The position numbers and the translations under genes are program-made. Of a DNA stretch of 64,000 bases, positions 8,332-17,835 are shown piece by piece. The DNA is taken from the NCBI RefSeq assembly GCF_024436055.1, contig NZ_JANFNH010000031.1:16503-80502 (forward strand). Reading direction: 5' to 3'. Every line of letters begins with the position of its first letter. Positions within the stretch are counted from its first letter, which is position 1. Source of the DNA: Streptantibioticus rubrisoli (lineage in GTDB: Bacteria; Actinomycetota; Actinomycetes; Streptomycetales; Streptomycetaceae). A model generated the notes under the pieces. It was given only the letters and a program-made list of their open reading frames with translations, did no database searches and had not been told where the DNA came from.

Positions 8332-9321
8332 ATGCCTCGACCCACCGGCCGCGTGCTGACGCTCCTGGAGCTGCTGCAGTCCGGCGGCACCCGGACGGTG
8401 GCGGAACTCGCCGACCGTCTCGGCGTCGAAGGGCGCACTGTGCGGCGGTATGTGGACCAGCTGATCGACCTGGACGTGCCCGTGGAGTCGGTGCGCGGCC
8501 GCTACGGCGGGTACCGGCTGGCTCCCGGGTACCGCTTGCCTCCGCTCATGCTCAGCGACGACGAGGCGCTGGCCGTGCTGCTCGGCCTGGTTACGGGCCG
8601 CCGGGCAGGGCTGACGACGACGGAGCGCACGGCAAGTGAGACGGCGTCGGCGAAGATCAGGCGGGTACTGCCCAAGCACATCGCCCGCCGGCTCGACACA
8701 CTCCTGGAAGCCCTCGCCTTCACGGATCAGCCCGGCGAGTTGGACCACCCGGACGCTGGGGTCCTGCTCACCATCGCCGATGCGGTGCGTCACCGCCGAC
8801 CCGTCTCGATCCGCTACACCGACCGCGACGGACGGCGCAGCGAACGCACACTGCAGGCGTACGGGATCGTCGCCCATGCGGGCCGGTGGTACGTCACGGG
8901 CAAGGACGCCCAGCTCGGCGAGGACCGAACCTTCCGGCTCGATCGCATCGCAGACGCGCGGACCCTGCCCGGCTCATTCGAAGCGCCCCCGGGTCCCGCT
9001 CCAGCACAGCGCGTGTTGTCAGGATTCGCCACGGCCGAGTACCGGCATGAGGTGACCTTGCGGATCCACGGGACAGTTGAGCAGATTCGCGCGCACCTCC
9101 CCGCCAGCGTCGCGAGCCTGGAAGAGCACCAGCCTGCGCCCGCCCAGGACCCGGCGGCCGAGCGCTGGCTGCGCGTCGAGCTACGGGCGGAACGGCTCGA
9201 CTGGTTGCCCCCGGTACTCGCCGCACTCGACCGGCCGTTCGTCATCGAGCGCCCCGATGAACTCCGCGACCTCGTCATCGCGCTCGCCGATCGCCTCACG
9301 TCCTACGCCCGCCAAGCCTGA
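8332..9321 (+). CDS. YafY-type HTH and WYL-domain transcriptional regulator
   Basis: A 329-residue regulator. Residues 1-60 form the HTH_11 domain (RVLTLLELLQSGGTRTVAEL, VEGRTVRRYVDQL) with a wing containing RGRYGGYRLAPGYRLPPL. A linker with DDEALAVLLGL follows. The WYL domain lies at about 135-215 (RRPVSIRYTDRDGRRSERTL, AGRWYVTGKDAQ, FRLDRIADA), and a C-terminal WCX region ends RLTSYARQA. Length and order match the family. Members act as ligand-responsive repressors of adjacent VOC or hydrolase genes. Confidence 0.9.
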   Translation: MPRPTGRVLTLLELLQSGGTRTVAELADRLGVEGRTVRRYVDQLIDLDVPVESVRGRYGGYRLAPGYRLPPLMLSDDEALAVLLGLVTGRRAGLTTTERTASETASAKIRRVLPKHIARRLDTLLEALAFTDQPGELDHPDAGVLLTIADAVRHRRPVSIRYTDRDGRRSERTLQAYGIVAHAGRWYVTGKDAQLGEDRTFRLDRIADARTLPGSFEAPPGPAPAQRVLSGFATAEYRHEVTLRIHGTVEQIRAHLPASVASLEEHQPAPAQDPAAERWLRVELRAERLDWLPPVLAALDRPFVIERPDELRDLVIALADRLTSYARQA

Positions 9322-9895
9322 CAGCGAGGAACCAGTGTCATGAGACGGCACAGCAGGCGGCGAACCCACATGTCCGCCGCCTGTGGACCGGGGATCGTTT
9401 GACCGATCTCTCGTTGCGGAAGCGGTGGTTACCGGAACCTGTTCATAACTCCTCTCCCGATCAGGTGCGTTAAGGGGGGGGGACTGCCGATTCCTGTTAA
9501 GAGTCACGCTGTGGCGTGCGTATGTGGGGCGAGGGCGTCTTAGCGCCACGCTACGAGCGAGGAACTGCCAAGGATGCTCCTGGAGATCGCCGAGTGCGTT
9601 TCGGCTGGCATTGGTGTCAGCCATGCGGTGCGCGGCGCGGTCGCCGCCACCGGCTGGCCAAGACGCGCCGTCGCGAACGCCGCGCACCGTTCGCTTCAAC
9701 GGAGGTGGCGTCACAGCTGGTTCACCGTCTGCCGCTGGGGACGGTCGTCCATTGCCAGGTAACCGATGGCAGCACGTTGATCGCGGGGCGCAGTCTTCCA
9801 CAACGAACAGGGCGTGATGAGCCGCGTCCTCCAGCGCATGCTGGACCGTCTCGACGCGTCAGCGGATTTTTGGCGCCGCGTTCCGTTCCGCAGTC
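9322..9895. other. No recognisable gene
   Basis: It begins with hairpin-prone GC-rich DNA (CATGTCCGCCGCCTGTGGAC near 9370) and a run of nine G at about 9473-9481. Short open frames show no family features. Confidence 0.4.
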
Positions 9896-10045
9896 ATCTG
9901 GCGCGGAACGGGCTGAGCGCTCTCGAGCCCTTCGGGGTGCCCAGGCGGCGCCGGTGGGTGGCCAGGAGCCGGGCCAGGAACTTTCCGACGTGGAGCGGGA
10001 CGTCGAGCGTGGCAGCATAGGTGACCAATGTGAAGCCTCTGGTTG
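9896..10045 (-). pseudogene. IS5-type transposase N-terminal remnant
   Basis: The minus strand reads TYAATLDVPLHVGKFLARLL followed by RRRLGTPKGSRALSPFR and then TGA. This is the opening block of a common actinobacterial IS5-group transposase (ATLDVPRHVVEFLARLL, GTRKGSRALTPFRQAL). The rest of the gene is missing, and the next real gene starts at 10064 on the opposite strand. Confidence 0.55.
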
Positions 10046-10063
10046 TCGTAGTGAAGGAGCGAG

Positions 10064-10714
10064 ATGCAGGCGTTGAGACTCGGCCCCACAAGCCATGAGC
10101 GAGTTGTGCTCTTCGCCGCCGGAGCAGGTGGCGATCCGGAGCGTTACCGACCCCTCCTGGAGTATCTAGCAGCCCACGATTGCCAGGTCATCGCGCCCCA
10201 CTTCGAGCGCCTTGTCGCGCGGGAGGCGACCACGGCTGAGCTGCTCACGCGTCCGGTCGGGCTGGTCGAGGCGCTCGACCGATGGGCTTCTCCAGGCGCA
10301 GCGGTTGTGGTGGTCGGCCACTCCATCGGTGGATGGGCTGCCCTCTGCCTCGCCGGTGCGACGCCCTGGGGGCGGGACGGCAAGCCACTGGATGTGCCAC
10401 GAGAGCCACGTGTCAGCCGTCTCGTCTTGTACGCGCCCGCAGCCGGTTGGTTCGCCGCTCCGGGCGCCTTGGACGCGGTGACGCTGCCGCTGCTCGTCTA
10501 TGCGGGAGAACTGGACACCATCACGCCCGTCGAGCAGGCCATCCACTTGAAGAGCGCACCGGCCGAAGTCGACCTTCGCGTCGTGCCGAAAGCCGGTCAC
10601 TTCAGCTTCATGCATACGCCCCCGCCCGGCACGGCCGACGATGACGCCTTCGACCGTGGCCGGTTCCTCACCGACCTCGCACAAACGACCATGGAGTTCG
10701 CCACCGCGCCCTGA
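10064..10714 (+). CDS. Alpha/beta-fold hydrolase
   Basis: A 216-residue hydrolase of the compact dienelactone-hydrolase-like type. The nucleophile elbow GHSIGG (serine near residue 86) follows AAVVVVGHSIGG, the acid lies in YAGELDTITP and the histidine in KAGHFSFMH. The family usually has an oxyanion segment near the N-terminus, here VVLFAAGAGGDP. No signal peptide. ATG at 10064 with GAAGGAG upstream. Monocistronic; substrate unknown. Confidence 0.85.
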   Translation: MQALRLGPTSHERVVLFAAGAGGDPERYRPLLEYLAAHDCQVIAPHFERLVAREATTAELLTRPVGLVEALDRWASPGAAVVVVGHSIGGWAALCLAGATPWGRDGKPLDVPREPRVSRLVLYAPAAGWFAAPGALDAVTLPLLVYAGELDTITPVEQAIHLKSAPAEVDLRVVPKAGHFSFMHTPPPGTADDDAFDRGRFLTDLAQTTMEFATAP

Positions 10715-10982
10715 TACGCCGGGTGAGGCAGTCTTTCGCACCCATCACAGTCAGCCACCCGGCCTACCGGGGTCCCCAAACACCGAGCGTCAGGTGGTCA
10801 GCGCAACGAGCAGGCCAGCGGCCAACTGCGCACTGTATGAGCCAAGTCGGGTCCTACCAGGGGCTGCACGTTCGTCTGCAGTCAGCCCTACATCAGAGAT
10901 CATTTCGCTGAGAAATCCTCACTGATCCACAGCAGCCAGTAGGTTCGTCTCACCGGAGCTGGTACGGAGAGAGGCTGTTGGG

Positions 10983-11612
10983 GTGCTTACGCTGACGGAG
11001 ATTGCTGAGAATCCCCTGTATCTGACGCGCCGTCTGAAGACTCATGGCGGTCCGGATGTCATCTTCCGGCCCCTGACGCACGCCGACACAGGGCACTTGG
11101 CCGGGTTCCTCGCGGCTCTGTCCCCCGAATCGCGGAGGTTCAGCACCTTCGACGGGTACGACCTGGCGACCGCCCGGGAGCTGTGTGACGCGATCGCACG
11201 CTACGACAAGCTCAGGCTGGTGCTCGAGGAAGCACCATCCAGCAGGATCGTCGGCCTGCTCGAATTCAGCCTCGATCTGACTCCCGAGGACATCGCGCGC
11301 TACCGGGACGCGGGCATCCACCTCGCCGAGACGACTGACTGCCGCTTCGGCCCCACTCTGGCTGACGATTACCAGGGCCGGGGCGTCGGGACGCTCGTCT
11401 CCCCGCTTATCACGGAGGTAACACGGCTGCTCGGCAGGACGAGGATCATCCTGTGGGGCGGCGTCCGCGCCGACAATCCTCGTGCCATCCGCTACTACGA
11501 GAAGAACGGCTTCCAACCGGTTGGCCGCTTCACCGAGGCGGACGGCTCTCTGTCACTTGACATGATGCTGGACCTGCGCCCAGTGCCGGAGCCGGCAGGG
11601 CTCCTGACCTGA
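10983..11612 (+). CDS. GNAT-family N-acetyltransferase
   Basis: A 209-residue GNAT. The acyl-CoA-binding motif A is DDYQGRGVGTLVSPLI (about residues 134-149). Motif B follows with LWGGVRADNPRAIRYYEKNG and FQPVGRF. The N-terminal part (VIFRPLTHADTGHLAGFLAA) forms the substrate-binding half. GTG start at 10983 with a weak GGAGAGAGG about ten bases upstream. Acceptor unknown. No neighbours in operon; the following DNA is transposon debris. Confidence 0.85.
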   Translation: MLTLTEIAENPLYLTRRLKTHGGPDVIFRPLTHADTGHLAGFLAALSPESRRFSTFDGYDLATARELCDAIARYDKLRLVLEEAPSSRIVGLLEFSLDLTPEDIARYRDAGIHLAETTDCRFGPTLADDYQGRGVGTLVSPLITEVTRLLGRTRIILWGGVRADNPRAIRYYEKNGFQPVGRFTEADGSLSLDMMLDLRPVPEPAGLLT

Positions 11613-11744
11613 CACAGCCACTCGTAGGAGCGCCCGCCGACCCTTCGCAATCCGGCCGGCGACGCGCAACAGTAGCCGCCCAGCAGACCACCCACTCGCA
11701 TGCCCCGCGGTGGGCGATTCACGTGGCCACCGCCTCGGGACGCT

Positions 11745-12000
11745 CGACGAGCTGGCCGCGTTCGAAGCGGGCTCCGGCGTGCACGAGCGGGACGTGGTGG
11801 GGCCGTTGACGGCCCGCCACCGGGCCTGGACCGACTCGACAAGCTTGAGCACATCGCGAGCCCGGCGGCGCGGGCGTCGGCGTCCTTGGTGACCTTGGTG
11901 CGGAGCCGGACCGTGGCGAAGGTCGACTCGACCGGGTTGCCCGCGCTGGCGCCCGACGCGGTCTCGGCGGTCACCGGGTGCGAGCACCTGGCCGGACTGC
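11745..12000 (-). pseudogene. IS256 (mutator)-type transposase, C-terminal remnant
   Basis: The minus strand reads NPVESTFATVRLRTKVTKDA, then, one frame over, FKLVESVQARWRAVNGPHHV and FERGQLVERPEA before a stop. This is the C-terminal block of IS256-like transposases (NPVESTFATVRLRTKVTKG, AQARWRAVNAPHLVALVRAG). The frame change near 11850 and the missing DDE domain show a dead fragment. Confidence 0.7.
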
Positions 12001-12175
12001 CCTGCGACTTCCGCAGGCTCACCGACCCCGACGACGGAGACCTGCGGGTGGCGGCGCTGCTGCTGCGCCCCCGGATCTGCTCGCTCTCTCACCGACCTGA
12101 ACCGCGCCGCGCTCGTCCTCGTCCAGCGCACGCAAGCCGACCCGATCGGCGCAGGCTGACGCCCGGCCGACCTCG

Positions 12176-12673
12176 TCAGTCGGTAACCACGAGGATCTGC
12201 GGCGAGGCGTCCTTGACGCGTGTCTTGAGCCACTTGATCTGGGTCAGTGTCTGCTGGTGGAGCCCGGAGACGTCCTCCAGCAACTCCTGGTCGCGCACTG
12301 CCTGGGCTACCTGGGCGAGCATGATCCAGTGAATGTTGACCGCTTCGGCTTTCAGGTAGAGCTGCCGCAGGTCGCGCAGGAGCAGCAGTCCGGATTCGGG
12401 GCGGCGAGCGAAGGTCTCCGAGGCCTTGTGCCGCAGCGACCCTGCGGCCGAGGCGAGAGCGTCGGACCGTTTGGGGGCCGAGATGTCCTTGCCGAAGCGT
12501 TGGGCCCAGGCGCGGATCCGCTCGGCGTGCTGGTCGCACTGGGCGGCCAGGGTGTGACAGGGGTAGTGGGTGCCGTGGTCGGTGGACTGCCGCTCGGCGA
12601 CCCCGCGGTATTCGTCGGCCAGGCCGGTCTCGGCGTCGTGGAGTTCCTCCAGCAGCTTGCCGATCTTGTTCAT
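12176..12673 (-). CDS. Helical, ferritin/DUF892-like protein
   Basis: A 165-residue protein predicted to be nearly all helix. It begins MNKIGKLLEELHDAETGLAD, reminiscent of DUF892/ferritin-like four-helix bundles, with further helices around AAQCDQHAERIRAWAQRFG and NIHWIMLAQVAQAVRDQELL. Its ATG (12671-12673) overlaps the TGA of the upstream molybdopterin oxidoreductase as ATGA, so the two should be translationally coupled. The role is unknown; the coupling suggests an accessory or partner function for the oxidoreductase. I do not recognise a published name. Confidence 0.75.
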   Translation of the reverse strand: MNKIGKLLEELHDAETGLADEYRGVAERQSTDHGTHYPCHTLAAQCDQHAERIRAWAQRFGKDISAPKRSDALASAAGSLRHKASETFARRPESGLLLLRDLRQLYLKAEAVNIHWIMLAQVAQAVRDQELLEDVSGLHQQTLTQIKWLKTRVKDASPQILVVTD

Positions 12674-15126
12674 GACGCGCCCCTCGCCGTGCCGCCTGCC
12701 GTGCCCCTCGCCGTGCCGCCTGCCGTGCCCCTCGCCGTGCCGCCTGCCGTGCCGTCGTCGCGGGTGGCTGACAGGCCCGGCTCGGTGATCACGACGGGTC
12801 GGCCGCCGACTGCCGCGTCGGCGATCTTCTGTACGCGCACGGCGGTCACCTTGTAGATCGGCTGCTTGGAGACCGGGTCCCACTCTGTGCGGGTGAGTTC
12901 GTTGGCCGCTCGGTTGTGCCGGTCGGGGTCGGCCTGGTCGAAGTAGCCGTAGTGGAACGGGACGAACACCACCCCGGGCCTGTGTCCCCGCAGGACGGCG
13001 GGGACCTCGATTGCGCCGCGGCGGGAGCGGACCCGTACCAAGTCACCGTCGGCGATGCCTAGTTGGGCGGCGTCATCGGGGTGGAGTTCCGCCCATGCGT
13101 CCGGGGCGGCGGCCTGTAGTTGCGGTGCTCGGGCTGTCTTGGTGCGGGTGTGCCAGTGGTACACCTTGCGGCCGGTGGTGAGCCGTAGCGGGTACTCGTC
13201 ATCCACCGGCTCGTGCGGCGGCAGATAGTGGGCCGCTTTGATGACCGCCCGCCCGTCCGGATCGTGCGCCCGGTACTCGTCTGCTTCGTTCTGCGCACCG
13301 GTCACCAGGTCGTGCCCGTAGTCCTCGCAGATGTCGGGGGCGGTGAAGAAGTCGTGGTTGGTGTAGAGCCGCTCGGTTCCGCCGGGGGCCTGCTCGGTGC
13401 AGGGCCATTGCACGCCGCTGCTGTCGCGCAGCTTGTCGTAGGTCAGGGCGCTCTGGTCGCAGGGACGGCCGCGGGTGAGCTCGGTGAAGTCCCGCCAGGC
13501 CTCCTCGGGGCACGTCCAATTCACCAGCGGCTGACCGTCGTTGTCCGTGAACTCCATGCGACGGGCGTACTCCAGCAGGATCTCGAAGTCGCTCCTGGCC
13601 TGGCCGGGCGGATCGACGGCTTGCTCGGACAGGTGCACGGTGCGGTCGGCGTTGGTGTAACAGCCGGTTTTCTCACCCCACATGGCAGCGGGCAGGACCA
13701 CGTCGGCCAGTGCGGTGGTCTCGGTGGGAAAGGCGTCGCTGACCACCAGGAAGAGCCGGTCCTGCCCGTAGATGGCACGGATGCGGTGCAACTCGGGCAG
13801 GGACACGGCCGGGTTGGTGCCGGTCACCCACAGAAAGCGGATCGAACCGTCCTCGCAGTGCCGGAAGATTTCCATCGCGTGAGTGGGCGGCGCCCAGTGC
13901 GGGATCCGCGACGCATCGATGTTCCAGGCGTCGGCCAGTTCGCGGACGTGGACGTCGTTCTGCCAGTTGCGGAAACCCGGCAGGGCGCCGTTGGCACCGG
14001 TCTCGCGGGTGTTCTCGGCAGTGGGCTGACCGTTCATCTGGAACACCGTGCACCCGGGGCGGCCGATCATGCCGCGCAGCAGGTTGACGTTGTTGACCTG
14101 CACGGCGGCCGCGGTCGCCTGGTGGGACTGGTAGACGCCCTGCAGCACGGTGGAGACCAGGCGACTGCCGGTGCCGATGATGCGGGCGGCCTCCCGGATC
14201 GCCTCGGCGGGGACCGCGCAGACCTCAGCCGCCCGCTGCGGCGGGTAGTCCGCCACCACCTGTGCCAACTCCGGGAAGCCGGTTGTGTGGGCGTCCACGA
14301 AGGCGCGGTCGATCCAGTCGTGGGTGATCAGCTCGCCAAGGATGGCGTTGAGGACGGCCACGTTGGTGCCGGGCCGGATGGCCAGGTGCACGTCGGCCTC
14401 GCGGGCCGTCGGGGTCTGACGGGGGTCGATGACGACCACCCGGGGGCGGTCCGGGCCGCGTAGCCGGTCCAGCATGCGCGACCACAGGACCGTCTGGGTC
14501 TCGGCCGCGTTGTGCCCGACGAGGAAGAGTGTGTCGCACAGGTCGATGTCGGTGTACGAGCCGGGGTTGCCGTCGCTGCCGAAGCTCTCGACCAGCGCCC
14601 ACTCGGCCGTCGCCGTGCACAGCCGGGTGTTGCCGTCCAGGTGAGGGGTACCGATGCCGCCGCGGGCGATCAGCGTCTGGGCGTAGTACTCCTCGGCGAA
14701 CAGCTGGCCGCTGGTGTAGAACGCCGTCGCCAGCGGTCCGTGCTCGGCCAGCACTTCCTTCGACCGGGCGACGATCACCTCCATGGCGGTCTCCCAGTCC
14801 GTCGGCCGCAGTTCCGCGCCGACGCGTACCAGGGGCTGGGTGAGCCGCTCGCGGGAGTTGTTCGCCTGCCAGCCGAAAAGGCCCTTGGGACCCAGCCGAC
14901 CGTGGTTGACGCGGTCCGCGGCGCGGCCCCGCACCCCCACGATGCGCCCGTCGGCCACCGCGACGTCCATCCCGCAGCCGTTGGAACACAACACGCAGGC
15001 CGACGGCACCCACCGCTCGACACGCTCCGCAGGGACGGTGAGGAACTGATCGACACGCTGCGGCCACCGTTCCCCGGCAGCGAACGGCGTGCGCTCACCC
15101 CACACATCAGCGATCCGGTCGGCCAT
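12670..15126 (-). CDS. Molybdopterin-dependent oxidoreductase (nitrate reductase/formate dehydrogenase family)
   Basis: An 818-residue catalytic subunit. N-terminal CVLCSNGC (Cys44, Cys47, Cys51) is the iron-sulfur segment, but the expected fourth cysteine 28 residues on is Gly79 (RLGPKG instead of LCxKG). The pterin-binding domains follow with DGNTRLC (Cys170, likely Mo ligand), TLFLVGHNAAETQT, and a C-terminal molydop_binding domain (RLTTGRKVYHWHTRTK, VFVPFHYGYFDQ). The C-terminus is a GTAGGTAR repeat tail. ATG 15126 follows GGAAGGGA and is preferred over GTG 15144. The electron partner is not in the window. Coupled to the helical protein at 12176. Confidence 0.9.
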   Translation of the reverse strand: MADRIADVWGERTPFAAGERWPQRVDQFLTVPAERVERWVPSACVLCSNGCGMDVAVADGRIVGVRGRAADRVNHGRLGPKGLFGWQANNSRERLTQPLVRVGAELRPTDWETAMEVIVARSKEVLAEHGPLATAFYTSGQLFAEEYYAQTLIARGGIGTPHLDGNTRLCTATAEWALVESFGSDGNPGSYTDIDLCDTLFLVGHNAAETQTVLWSRMLDRLRGPDRPRVVVIDPRQTPTAREADVHLAIRPGTNVAVLNAILGELITHDWIDRAFVDAHTTGFPELAQVVADYPPQRAAEVCAVPAEAIREAARIIGTGSRLVSTVLQGVYQSHQATAAAVQVNNVNLLRGMIGRPGCTVFQMNGQPTAENTRETGANGALPGFRNWQNDVHVRELADAWNIDASRIPHWAPPTHAMEIFRHCEDGSIRFLWVTGTNPAVSLPELHRIRAIYGQDRLFLVVSDAFPTETTALADVVLPAAMWGEKTGCYTNADRTVHLSEQAVDPPGQARSDFEILLEYARRMEFTDNDGQPLVNWTCPEEAWRDFTELTRGRPCDQSALTYDKLRDSSGVQWPCTEQAPGGTERLYTNHDFFTAPDICEDYGHDLVTGAQNEADEYRAHDPDGRAVIKAAHYLPPHEPVDDEYPLRLTTGRKVYHWHTRTKTARAPQLQAAAPDAWAELHPDDAAQLGIADGDLVRVRSRRGAIEVPAVLRGHRPGVVFVPFHYGYFDQADPDRHNRAANELTRTEWDPVSKQPIYKVTAVRVQKIADAAVGGRPVVITEPGLSATRDDGTAGGTARGTAGGTARGTAGGTARGAS
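12681..12752. repeat. 24-bp tandem repeat x3 inside the oxidoreductase C-terminus
   Basis: Three identical 24-bp units begin at 12681, 12705 and 12729. On the coding (minus) strand each encodes eight residues, giving a GTAGGTAR tail. Copy number could vary by slippage without breaking the frame. Confidence 0.85.
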
Positions 15127-15452
15127 AGCACCCGTCCCTTCCACGGCCGCGGAGGCTTCGATCCCGTCGTGGTCCCACCGCGACTGGCGCCTTCCAGCGG
15201 GTCACGGGTACCCCGCCGTCCGGGCGAGGCAAACCGAGCCCGCCAGTGCGCGCTACGCCGACCGTGAGACACGCCCGGGACGTCCTTCTCCTGGCCCCTG
15301 ACCCCTGAGCGACATAACGGGTGCGACGGGCCACTGCCGGTACTTCGCGGCTTCGCGCCCGGCCCGCCCCGCGGCGCTGGCGACGCCGCAGGACGGCCGG
15401 TCGGCGGCACGACGTCCCGGGGCCGAGTGCTCGTCCTCGGCGCACGACCGGC
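15127..15452. other. Intergenic, no recognisable gene
   Basis: Upstream region of the molybdopterin gene; the FUSC gene ends at 15453. No family resemblance in any frame and no clear dyad beyond general GC richness. Confidence 0.4.
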
Positions 15453-16670
15453 TCACCGCCCCTGACGAGCGTGCGGCGTACCGCCTGGACCAGCGCGTCC
15501 GTACCGGTCGCTGACCGCCTCCTCCCAGGGCGTGAGGTCCACCAGGATGTCTGCGGCGTGGACCAGCAGCGTCCCGAATCCGGCGATCTGCGGCGGGCCG
15601 CCGCTCGCCTGCCGCGGCAACTCCTGCTGGAGCCGGGCCAGCTCGCGTCGGCAGGACTCCAGGGCCTCGCCGAACACGTCGGCTTCCCCGCCGCCCGCCT
15701 CACCGTCCCCGGCCGCTGCCAGCAGCGCGGCGCGCGCCCGCGACAGCGCGGCGAGCCCCGCGAGCAACCGGGCGTAGCCGCAGAGCGTGGCCGCGTCCGG
15801 ATAGCCCTGCAGCCGCTCCGAGCTCGACGTGCGGGCGAGCGTACGGGTGATCGCGGTGACCGCCTCGACGACCGCCGCCCAGCGGTTGTCCTCCGCGGCG
15901 GGCGGGGCCGGGGCGTGGGGCCGACCGAAACGCCGTACGCGCGGATTCATCCGCGAGCTCTCGTTCGCCCACTGCCGGGCGTGGCGCAGCGCGGTGAGGC
16001 GGTCGTGGAGCGCGTCGGCGCGACGCTCCCAGCCAGCCGCGGCCTCGGCGTCCCACTGCCCGCCGGTGAGCCCCTCGGCCACGGAGTCGAGGACGTCGGC
16101 TGAGCCCTCCCCGAGCCCGCGAATGTGCCGACGCACGTCCCTCAGGTGAACAGGCGGCAGGACGAGCGCGTTGACACCGATGCCGACGACCGCACCTAGC
16201 CCCGCCTCCAGCAGCCGGTGCATGACGGTCAGCGCCGACACCGGCGGCGAGGCCAGCGTGAACAGTGCCGTCGTCGGACCGTAGATGCCCTGGTCACCGA
16301 AGTGCGGCCAGTTGCTCAGCAGCATCATCAACGGCAGTACCAGCGCCATCGAGACGGTCACGCTACCGGTGGCCGTGTGCGCCCCGGCGGCCAGCAGCGT
16401 GCCCACCGCGATCGCGACCAACTGCTGGATCCCATTGCGCACCGACCGGTACACCGTCGTCTGCACCAAGACCACCGCGACCCATGGAGCCATCAACGCC
16501 GCAGGGTCCCGCAGCCAGGTCCCCGCGATCAGCCACGCGACCACCGCGGCGCCCGCCGCCTTGAATGACTGGACGGCCAGGTCCCGCTGCCGTCCAGGAC
16601 CGCTCCAGGCCCGTACCGAAGCCCGGGCCACCGCCGTGGCTTCGTCGCTCAACACCTCCCGCATGCGCAT
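15453..16670 (-). CDS. FUSC-type aromatic acid exporter family membrane protein
   Basis: A 405-residue membrane protein. After a 30-residue cytoplasmic start come about six membrane segments (AAGAAVVAWLIAG, APWVAVVLVQTTVYRSV, LVAIAVGTLLAAGAH, VSMALVLPLMMLLSNW, ALFTLASPPVSAL, LLEAGLGAVVGIGVNALVLP). The VYRSVRNGIQQLVAIAVG block is typical of FUSC/ArAE proteins. The C-terminal half is a cytoplasmic helical domain. I chose the ATG at 16670; upstream residues look non-coding. It probably exports aromatic acids or similar organic anions. Single gene. Confidence 0.8.
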   Translation of the reverse strand: MRMREVLSDEATAVARASVRAWSGPGRQRDLAVQSFKAAGAAVVAWLIAGTWLRDPAALMAPWVAVVLVQTTVYRSVRNGIQQLVAIAVGTLLAAGAHTATGSVTVSMALVLPLMMLLSNWPHFGDQGIYGPTTALFTLASPPVSALTVMHRLLEAGLGAVVGIGVNALVLPPVHLRDVRRHIRGLGEGSADVLDSVAEGLTGGQWDAEAAAGWERRADALHDRLTALRHARQWANESSRMNPRVRRFGRPHAPAPPAAEDNRWAAVVEAVTAITRTLARTSSSERLQGYPDAATLCGYARLLAGLAALSRARAALLAAAGDGEAGGGEADVFGEALESCRRELARLQQELPRQASGGPPQIAGFGTLLVHAADILVDLTPWEEAVSDRYGRAGPGGTPHARQGR

Positions 16671-17130
16671 GCCCCGCGCCTGCTCATCGCCGCCCGCACT
16701 GATTCGCCGGTCGCGCGGATGACCGCTGCGCCTTGGGCAACCCGTGTCGTGTGGTGCCTGAATGGCCCTGTCGCTGTACGGCCTTGGCCAACTCGTGGAG
16801 GCGACATGTATCCATGGCGACTTGTACGTCCGGTGATGCGGCGGGCCGGGACGACGGATCGCGGAGCACACCCGCACGGCGCGCACGTACGGTCTTGGCG
16901 GACCGCCGGACCGCCGGACCGCGGCGCGCGAGATGCAAGACAGCTTCATGATCGCCGAGGTAGCGGAGCGTCGGCGGCGACCCGTACGAAGTCGGCGACC
17001 GTACGAAGCGGACGCCGGTGCGTCGTCAGAAGCGTGACCGCGTGGTCGCGGACAAGGCCCTCAGCGGCGACGGCGGTGCGGACAGCGTCGGCAGGTGGCC
17101 CGGTCCGTTCCGGAGACGTGCGGAGGGTGG
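16671..17130. other. Intergenic, no recognisable gene
   Basis: 460 bp between two minus-strand genes. Open frames on both strands are compositional only; no domain recognised. Confidence 0.4.
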
Positions 17131-17769
17131 TCAGTCCCGCGTGGACGCCGGTCGGTCGGTCTGCGAGTTCGCGTACCGCTGGTGCTTGCCCGGGTGTCCG
17201 ACGGTGGGGAGCCACTGGTTGACGATGGTGTCGATGAACTCGTCGCTGGCCTCGGCGCGGTCGAAGAAGAGGCGGACGAGGAGCGGGCCGTACAGCAGGC
17301 TGTACTGTTCGCCGGTGATCTGTAGGCCGGAGGGCTCCAGCAGCTTGTTCAAGGCGGCCAGGCGGTCCTCGATGAGCCGGGCCATGGCCTGGGCGCTGTC
17401 GGGGTCGTGGTCGGCTTCGGCGGCGATGGCCAGTGCGGCGGTGCGGGTGGCCGGGACGGTGATGCCGGCGCGCAGGCTGACCAGCCAGGCGGTGGCGACG
17501 GCGCGTACGTCGGTGCCGGGTTCGGGGTAGCCGACGTCGGGACCCTCCAGAGTGAGGTCGGTGAGCAGCGCCGCGCGGTTGGGCCAGTGCCGGTACAGGG
17601 TCTGCCGGGTGACTCCGGCGCGTTCGGCCAGGAGAGCGGTGGTCAACCCGGTCAGCCCGACTTCGGGCAGCAGCTCGCGGGCCACCGCCAGGATGCGGGC
17701 GCGGGTGCGCTGAACGCGGGGGTTGCTCGGATCCGGCTGACGCCGGTGGACGGGCGGCTTGGACGGCAT
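17131..17769 (-). CDS. TetR-family transcriptional regulator
   Basis: A 212-residue TetR repressor. The HTH lies at residues about 22-68 (RARILAVARELLPEVGLTGL, LLAERAGVTRQTLYRHWPN), followed by a ligand-binding domain ending LYGPLLVRLFFDRAEASDEF, the typical TetR_C layout. Divergent from the quinone reductase at 17927, with two dyads sharing a TCACAC/GTGTGA core in the gap. It very likely represses the reductase and itself. Confidence 0.9.
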   Translation of the reverse strand: MPSKPPVHRRQPDPSNPRVQRTRARILAVARELLPEVGLTGLTTALLAERAGVTRQTLYRHWPNRAALLTDLTLEGPDVGYPEPGTDVRAVATAWLVSLRAGITVPATRTAALAIAAEADHDPDSAQAMARLIEDRLAALNKLLEPSGLQITGEQYSLLYGPLLVRLFFDRAEASDEFIDTIVNQWLPTVGHPGKHQRYANSQTDRPASTRD

Positions 17770-17792
17770 GGGCCCATCCTATCCAGGAATCA

Positions 17793-17806
17793 TACACAGA
17801 GTGTGA
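17793..17806. promoter_or_regulatory. TetR operator copy 1
   Basis: TACACAGAGTGTGA, an imperfect palindrome with the same half-site (TCACAC/GTGTGA) as the second site at 17836, placed 23 bp upstream of the TetR start codon. Confidence 0.55.
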
Positions 17807-17835
17807 TGAGGGTTACTCTGCTTCGCCTTCACGTT

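Noticed and set aside
13213..14463. 416-codon plus-strand frame inside the molybdopterin gene
   Set aside because: Antisense shadow; no recognisable motifs.
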